From Pseudooceanicola nitratireducens (GTDB lineage: Bacteria > Pseudomonadota > Alphaproteobacteria > Rhodobacterales > Rhodobacteraceae): a stretch of 64,000 bases of DNA. Below, piece after piece: positions 60,161 through 64,000 of the stretch; position 1 is the first letter of the stretch; every line of letters begins with the position of its first letter. The position numbers were made by a program, and so were the translations under genes. Under the pieces are notes generated by a model that saw only the letters and a list, made by a program, of their open reading frames with translations, was not told the origin of the DNA and made no database searches. The stretch is from positions 380,191 to 444,190 of the forward strand of contig NZ_FNZG01000002.1 of the NCBI RefSeq assembly GCF_900109195.1. The letters are read 5' to 3'.

Positions 60161-60634
60161 ATGGAGAGAGTGCCGGCGGAAACACCCGCCCTTGCAGAAT
60201 TGCTGACCGGGTCCTGCTATTGCCTGGCGACGCGGCGGGCCTCGCGGCGGCTGGTGCGGATCTATGATGCGGCGCTGGATCCGCATGGGCTGACCATTTC
60301 GCAGCTGTCGACGCTGGCCTGGATCCGGTTCCTGCGAAAACCGACGGTGCAGCGGATTGCGGATCTTCTGGAAATGGATCAATCCGCCCTGTCGCGCGGT
60401 CTTGCGCCGCTGGAACGGCAGGGGCTGGTCAGCTCGGCCCCGGATGACAAGGACAAGCGCAAGAAGGTGCTAAGCCTGACAGATGCCGGGCGCGACCGGC
60501 TGATCGCGGCGGCCGAAGACTGGAAGACCGCGCAGGAAGAGGTCGAGCGTCAGCAGGCCCGGATGGGCGCGGACCTGAAGCGGCTGATGGCGGGGATCAA
60601 CGATCTGGCCGTTGCCGAAGAGGACGCGGAGTAG
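60161..60634 (+). CDS. MarR-family transcriptional regulator
   Basis: A 157-residue winged-helix regulator. The recognition region is PTVQRIADLLEMDQSALSRGL followed by LVSSAPDDKDKRKKVLSLTDAGRD, the beta-wing with the conserved D-x-R/K motif. N- and C-terminal helices give the dimer interface. ATG 60161 has GGAGACG upstream and is the only start in accord with the family; the long frame through 59432 crosses the thioesterase gene and is rejected. It probably represses the thioesterase/MFS unit and itself through the twin palindromes. The cognate ligand is unknown. Confidence 0.93.
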   Translation: MERVPAETPALAELLTGSCYCLATRRASRRLVRIYDAALDPHGLTISQLSTLAWIRFLRKPTVQRIADLLEMDQSALSRGLAPLERQGLVSSAPDDKDKRKKVLSLTDAGRDRLIAAAEDWKTAQEEVERQQARMGADLKRLMAGINDLAVAEEDAE

Positions 60635-60658
60635 GCATAAGACGCCTGAGACAAACGA

Positions 60659-60688
60659 AAAAGGCGGGCCCCGAAGGACCCGCCTTTT
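60659..60688. terminator. bidirectional intrinsic terminator between MarR and the VPLPA gene
   Basis: AAAAGGCGGG paired with CCCGCCTTTT, with a ten-base internal segment that can pair further. It is placed between two converging stops (60634 and 60709) and can end both transcripts. Confidence 0.88.
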
Positions 60689-60708
60689 GCTGTTCGGGGA
60701 TGCCGCGA

Positions 60709-61626
60709 TCAGGCGGCTTTCTTGCGGCGCGACACGGCAGCCATGGCACCCAGGCCGCCGATCAGCAGCAGGCCAGCCGCGGGCAGGGGGACGGCCGGGG
60801 TTTCCGGCAGGTCGCCGGTGAAGGTGCCGCGCACCTCGGTCCGCTGGTTGATCGTGCTGCCGACAACGAAGGTGTCGGTGCCGCCGCCGTTCAGGTTCAG
60901 CTCGGCCCAGGGGGCGAGGATGCCGAAGCCGAAGGTGCTGTTCACGGTGATCTGGGTCGCTTCGTAGAAGTTGAAGATCACGTTCGAATCGTCCTGGTTG
61001 AAGTTCGCTCCGATGGTGATGTTCGACCCGCCGATGTTCACGATGAAGGTGCCGGCAGTGTTGCTGAAGGATTTCAGCGTGCCGTTCTGCAGGAAGACAC
61101 CGCTGCCCAGGTTCAGCACGGCAAAGCCGTCCAGGCCCGCGCCGCTGGTCAGCGACAGCTGGTTCTGATCCGAGAAATCATAGCTTGCGCCGGTGTCGGT
61201 CATCGCGGCCAGATCGCGCGACAGGTCCTCCATCGCGGTGCGGACGGCTGCGGCGGGGACCGACGCGCCGGTGGTGACGGTGTTGTTGCCGCCGTTGATG
61301 TTGCCGCTGATCGTGCCGGCCAGGACGGTGCTGTTGTTCAGCGTGGGCGTGCCCGAGATGTCACCGGCCACGACGACGGTGCCGCTGATGCCGGGGGCGA
61401 CGGTGCCTTCGCCATTGCCGGGGGCCTGGACCGCGTGGCTGCCCGAGAAGTTGCCACCGACATAGATCGGGGCCGCCGTATGCGAGCTGAGGGTGTAATC
61501 GCCAAGGCTGATCGTGCCGAAGGTCGACAGGATGGTGCCGGCGTCGATCGAGGTCGCCTGGGCGGTGCCGGCGGTCGACAGGAAAAGGGTTGCGGCCAGA
61601 ACCTGGCCAGTACGGAAGAACGACAT
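60709..61626 (-). CDS. choice-of-anchor A family protein with VPLPA-CTERM sorting signal
   Basis: A 305-residue exported protein. Signal peptide MSFFRTGQVLAATLFLSTAGTAQA, then the choice-of-anchor-A domain with strands such as GDYTLSSHTAAPIYVGGNFSG and VVVAGDISGTPTLNNSTVLAG, and a mainly beta body (GFAVLNLGSGVFLQNG, GSNITIGANFNQDDSNVIFNF). The C-terminus is VPLPA (279-283), a hydrophobic stretch (AGLLLIGGLGAMAAV) and SRRKKAA, the tripartite exosortase sorting signal. ATG 61626 is chosen with GAGGAT upstream rather than the frame to 61827. Surface or matrix role likely, molecular function unknown. Confidence 0.85.
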   Translation of the reverse strand: MSFFRTGQVLAATLFLSTAGTAQATSIDAGTILSTFGTISLGDYTLSSHTAAPIYVGGNFSGSHAVQAPGNGEGTVAPGISGTVVVAGDISGTPTLNNSTVLAGTISGNINGGNNTVTTGASVPAAAVRTAMEDLSRDLAAMTDTGASYDFSDQNQLSLTSGAGLDGFAVLNLGSGVFLQNGTLKSFSNTAGTFIVNIGGSNITIGANFNQDDSNVIFNFYEATQITVNSTFGFGILAPWAELNLNGGGTDTFVVGSTINQRTEVRGTFTGDLPETPAVPLPAAGLLLIGGLGAMAAVSRRKKAA

Positions 61627-61813
61627 TTTATCCTCGGGAGAGCAGGAAATAAGGGCGATATTGCTGCGCCAGATATGCCTGTTTCCGAGTCCATCCAAGA
61701 CATTTGACGCGGGCAAAGTCCCGATCTGTGGAAAACGCAGCGTCATGGAAACAATCCGCCAGCCATGGGCGGGATTGTTGCGGTGTCTTTGGCTGTGGGG
61801 GAAGGCGGGATGG

Positions 61814-61845
61814 GCCTGCGGGCGCACGATTGCGCGCCCGCAGGC
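61814..61845 (-). terminator. terminator-like perfect inverted repeat after the acyl-CoA synthetase gene
   Basis: GCCTGCGGGCGC-N8-GCGCCCGCAGGC, a perfect twelve-base-pair stem six bases beyond the stop of the synthetase gene (minus strand). No T-run follows, so termination may be partial, or the hairpin may protect the 3' end. Confidence 0.6.
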
Positions 61846-61851
61846 AGGGGA

Positions 61852-63498
61852 TCAGGCGGTTTCCCGAAGCTCCGGGTGGGTGTAGTCAGCCAGAAGCTTG
61901 CGCAGGTTCAGTTTCGAGAACTTGCCGGTCGCGGTCAGCGGGATCGCATCGACCCAGACCACGTCATCGGGCAGCTGCCACTTGGCGAATTCGCTGGACA
62001 GGTGATCGCGCACCTCGTCAAGCGAGGGGGCTTCCGCCCCTTCGGCCAGGACGGCAACCAGGATCGGGCGTTCATCCCATCTGGGATGTTTGACGCCAAT
62101 CGCGGCGGCCTGGGCAATGGCGGGATGCGCCATGGCCATGTTTTCCAGGTCGATGGACGAAATCCATTCGCCGCCCGATTTGATCAGGTCCTTGGCGCGG
62201 TCCTGGATGGTCATGAAGCCATCGGTGTCGATCGAGGCCACGTCGCCGGTGCCAAACCAGCCCTCGGCGTCCAGCGCCTTGGCGGTGGCTTCCTCGTTGC
62301 GGAAATAGCCCGAGACGATGGTGTTGCCGCGCACGAACAATTCGCCCACGGCCTTGCCGTCATGGGGCTGGCGGTTGCCGTCCTCGTCAACGATCTTCAG
62401 TTCCACACCAAAGCAGCGGCGGCCCTGTTTCGACTTGTAGTCGATGCGGGTGTCGAAGGGTTCGTCGTCCATCCACTTGGGCATGATGCCATGGGTGCCA
62501 ACGGGGGACATTTCGGTCATGCCCCAGGCGTGGCCCACGCAGACGTCCATCTTTTCAAATGCTTCGATCATGGAGCGCGGCGCGGCGGATCCGCCGATGA
62601 CGACGTCTCCGAAGCCCTCGGGCTTGCGGCCCTGCTTCTTGATCTCGCCCAGAAGGCCCTGCCAGATGGTCGGAACGCCCCAGGCCGAGAAGACCTTTTC
62701 CTGGTCCATCAGCTTGAAAAGGCTGGGGCCGTCCATCGCCGGCCCGGGCATCACCATGTTCATGCCGACCAGCAGCGAGGCATAGGGCAGGCCCCAGGCG
62801 TTGACGTGGAACAGCGGCACGACCGGCAGGACAGACCGGCCTTCGCCGAAAGTCGTGGACTGCATCACCGCCATCATCATCGCATGCAGCGTGGTCGAGC
62901 GGTGCGTGTACAGAGCACCCTTGGGATTGCCGGTGGTGCCCGAGGTGTAGCAAAGCCCGCAGGCGGTATCTTCCGCGAACTGGGGCCATTCGATCTCGGT
63001 CGGCTGGCCTTCCAGCAGCTCTTCGTAGCAGAGCGCGCCGAAGGAATTGTCGGGCATATGCGCCCGGTCGGTCATGATGACGTAAGCCAGGTCTTTCGGC
63101 AGGTGATCCTTCACCGCCTCGATGATCGGAACAAAGCTGGTGTCGAGGAACAGGACCTTATCCTCGGCATGGTTCACGATATAGATGAACTGTTCGGCCG
63201 ACAGGCGCGGGTTGATCGTGTGGCAGACGGCCCCGATCCCCGAAATGGCGTAGTACAGCTCCATGTGGCGGTAGCCGTTCCAGGCCAGCGTCGCGACCCG
63301 GTCGCCCAGTTCCACGCCCAGTTTCGATTGCAGGGCATGGGCCAGCTGCACCGTGCGGTCGCGAAATTCGACATAGGTTTCGCGGTGAATGTCACCCTCG
63401 GTTCGGACCGAGACGATTTCGGCACGCGGATAAGCGCCCGCGCCGAATTCCAATATTTCCGACACCAGCAAAGGCTGGTGCATCATCATGCCTTTCAT
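61852..63498 (-). CDS. long-chain or medium-chain acyl-CoA synthetase (AMP-forming)
   Basis: ANL-superfamily ligase, 548 residues, activating a carboxylic acid to acyl-AMP and then acyl-CoA. The phosphate loop is [11 protein letters not shown] (184-194). [22 protein letters not shown] contains the hinge aspartate, and the C-terminal segment [13 protein letters not shown] supplies the adenylation lysine. ATG 63498 follows GGAGGAATTGCC, a strong site; the longer frame is rejected. It stands alone, divergent from the oxidoreductase gene at the right edge. It could feed acids imported nearby into the acyl-CoA operon, but the 9.6-kb distance makes this only a guess. Confidence 0.93.
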   Translation of the reverse strand: MKGMMMHQPLLVSEILEFGAGAYPRAEIVSVRTEGDIHRETYVEFRDRTVQLAHALQSKLGVELGDRVATLAWNGYRHMELYYAISGIGAVCHTINPRLSAEQFIYIVNHAEDKVLFLDTSFVPIIEAVKDHLPKDLAYVIMTDRAHMPDNSFGALCYEELLEGQPTEIEWPQFAEDTACGLCYTSGTTGNPKGALYTHRSTTLHAMMMAVMQSTTFGEGRSVLPVVPLFHVNAWGLPYASLLVGMNMVMPGPAMDGPSLFKLMDQEKVFSAWGVPTIWQGLLGEIKKQGRKPEGFGDVVIGGSAAPRSMIEAFEKMDVCVGHAWGMTEMSPVGTHGIMPKWMDDEPFDTRIDYKSKQGRRCFGVELKIVDEDGNRQPHDGKAVGELFVRGNTIVSGYFRNEEATAKALDAEGWFGTGDVASIDTDGFMTIQDRAKDLIKSGGEWISSIDLENMAMAHPAIAQAAAIGVKHPRWDERPILVAVLAEGAEAPSLDEVRDHLSSEFAKWQLPDDVVWVDAIPLTATGKFSKLNLRKLLADYTHPELRETA

Positions 63499-63740
63499 GG
63501 CAATTCCTCCCGTTTTATGGCACGAACTTAACGAGCAAGCCGCGTTGGTGGAAGGAAATTCCGCGAGAGAAACGTTGCGTCCTTCCGTCCTGCGGAATGC
63601 CATTTTTCGCATCGCGGAACGCCGCCGGGGCAGGGGCGAAAAATCTGTGAAACCAGCTTGAATTCAATGGTATAGCGCCGAGAGCTTGGTACAAGAAAAG
63701 CAAGGCTGCGCCATGTCGGCACAGCATCAGGGAGGTTGAG

Positions 63741-64000
63741 ATGAAAGCAATTGTCTGTGAGGAATTCGGACCGCTGGAGGAGCTGCAGTTCAAGGAGGTC
63801 GCGGACCCCACGCCGGGCAAGGGCCAGGTGCTGATCCGCACCCAGGCGGCCGGGGTAAACTACCCCGACGGGCTGACCGTCCAGGGCCTGTACCAGGTGA
63901 AACCGGAGCGTCCCTTTACACCGGGCAGCGAAGTCGCGGGCGAGATCGTGGCCCTGGGCGAAGGCGTCAACCGGTTCAGCGTTGGTGACCGGGTCGTGAC
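63741..64000 (+). CDS. NADPH:quinone oxidoreductase-like MDR protein (N-terminal part, cut by window edge)
   Basis: The first 86 codons of a zinc-independent medium-chain reductase. The product begins MKAIVCEEFGPLEELQFKEV, followed by VLIRTQAAGVNYPDGLTVQG and FTPGSEVAGEIVALGEGVN, the common GroES-like start of quinone reductases and enoyl reductases. ATG 63741 has GGAGG eight bases upstream. The catalytic and cofactor parts lie beyond the window. Divergent from the acyl-CoA synthetase gene, with 242 bases between the starts, where I see no further gene. Confidence 0.88.
   Translation, partial: MKAIVCEEFGPLEELQFKEVADPTPGKGQVLIRTQAAGVNYPDGLTVQGLYQVKPERPFTPGSEVAGEIVALGEGVNRFSVGDRVV

Noticed and set aside
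1-64000. tRNA, rRNA, tmRNA, phage or insertion-sequence genes
   Set aside because: No cloverleaf with a T-loop consensus, no transposase or integrase motif and no rRNA-like stretch was recognised by eye; a dedicated scan could still find a short RNA.

Overview
This is a GC-rich, gene-dense chromosomal window of about 60 protein genes. No rRNA, tRNA, CRISPR array, insertion sequence, phage gene or replication origin was recognised. Gene content points to an alphaproteobacterium of the Rhodobacteraceae/Roseobacter group: DUF1674, DUF3035 lipoprotein, DUF1285 beside a MoxR/DUF58/DUF4159 operon, VPLPA-CTERM proteins, an IalB-like protein, and many acyl-CoA enzymes. The genus cannot be fixed from this sequence alone. 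Both edges cut a gene: an acyl-CoA dehydrogenase at the left and an NADPH:quinone-type oxidoreductase at the right.

Layout, left half. 1-4.5 kb: acyl-CoA dehydrogenase tail, TesB-like thioesterase, a glutamine-synthetase-like amidoligase overlapping a class I glutamine amidotransferase, and a CDF zinc-type exporter. 4.5-7.2 kb (minus): YafY/WYL regulator with a VOC protein and a palindromic operator candidate, hydroxypyruvate isomerase, DUF1285. 7.2-14.1 kb (plus): MoxR, DUF58, DUF4159 and a membrane protein, tightly packed. 14.1-21.7 kb: aminotransferase and 3-mercaptopyruvate sulfurtransferase, smpB, two oxidoreductases, rlmN, IalB-like protein, a 72-residue orphan. 22-31 kb (minus): a catalytic/non-catalytic M16 peptidase pair, then rsmB, a heparinase-like gene, purH, lspA and a DUF3035 lipoprotein read as one block. 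31-42 kb: DUF1674, dapB, and the conserved translation/RNA backbone rbfA, truB, rpsO, pnp with unrelated genes inserted between its members (DUF2233, DUF1643, an anchored RTX-like protein, a polysaccharide deacetylase, a VPLPA-CTERM protein, two small unknowns).

Layout, right half. 42-44 kb: two glycosyltransferase-type genes. 44.2-52.2 kb (minus): an eight-kilobase operon with two acyl-CoA dehydrogenases, two SDRs, a MaoC hydratase, a thiolase, a histidine-phosphatase-fold protein, an ACAD10/11-type phosphotransferase and a PaaI thioesterase. Divergent from it, 52.4-57.4 kb (plus), is a complete branched-chain-amino-acid-type ABC importer. The two units look like uptake plus CoA-linked degradation of one carboxylic-acid class. 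The lone kinase suggests a hydroxylated acid, by analogy with levulinate (Lva) and ACAD10/11 chemistry. 57.4-64 kb: DMT and MFS exporters with a thioesterase, controlled by a divergent MarR gene through two identical palindromes, then a choice-of-anchor-A VPLPA-CTERM protein and an acyl-CoA synthetase.

The most interesting candidates are the kinase-containing acyl-CoA operon with its importer, the amidoligase/amidotransferase pair, the twin MarR operators, the LivF whose Walker A lysine is arginine, and the degenerate von Willebrand-like metal sites in the MoxR operon. All functional statements rest on reading the sequence and on family knowledge; no search was run.
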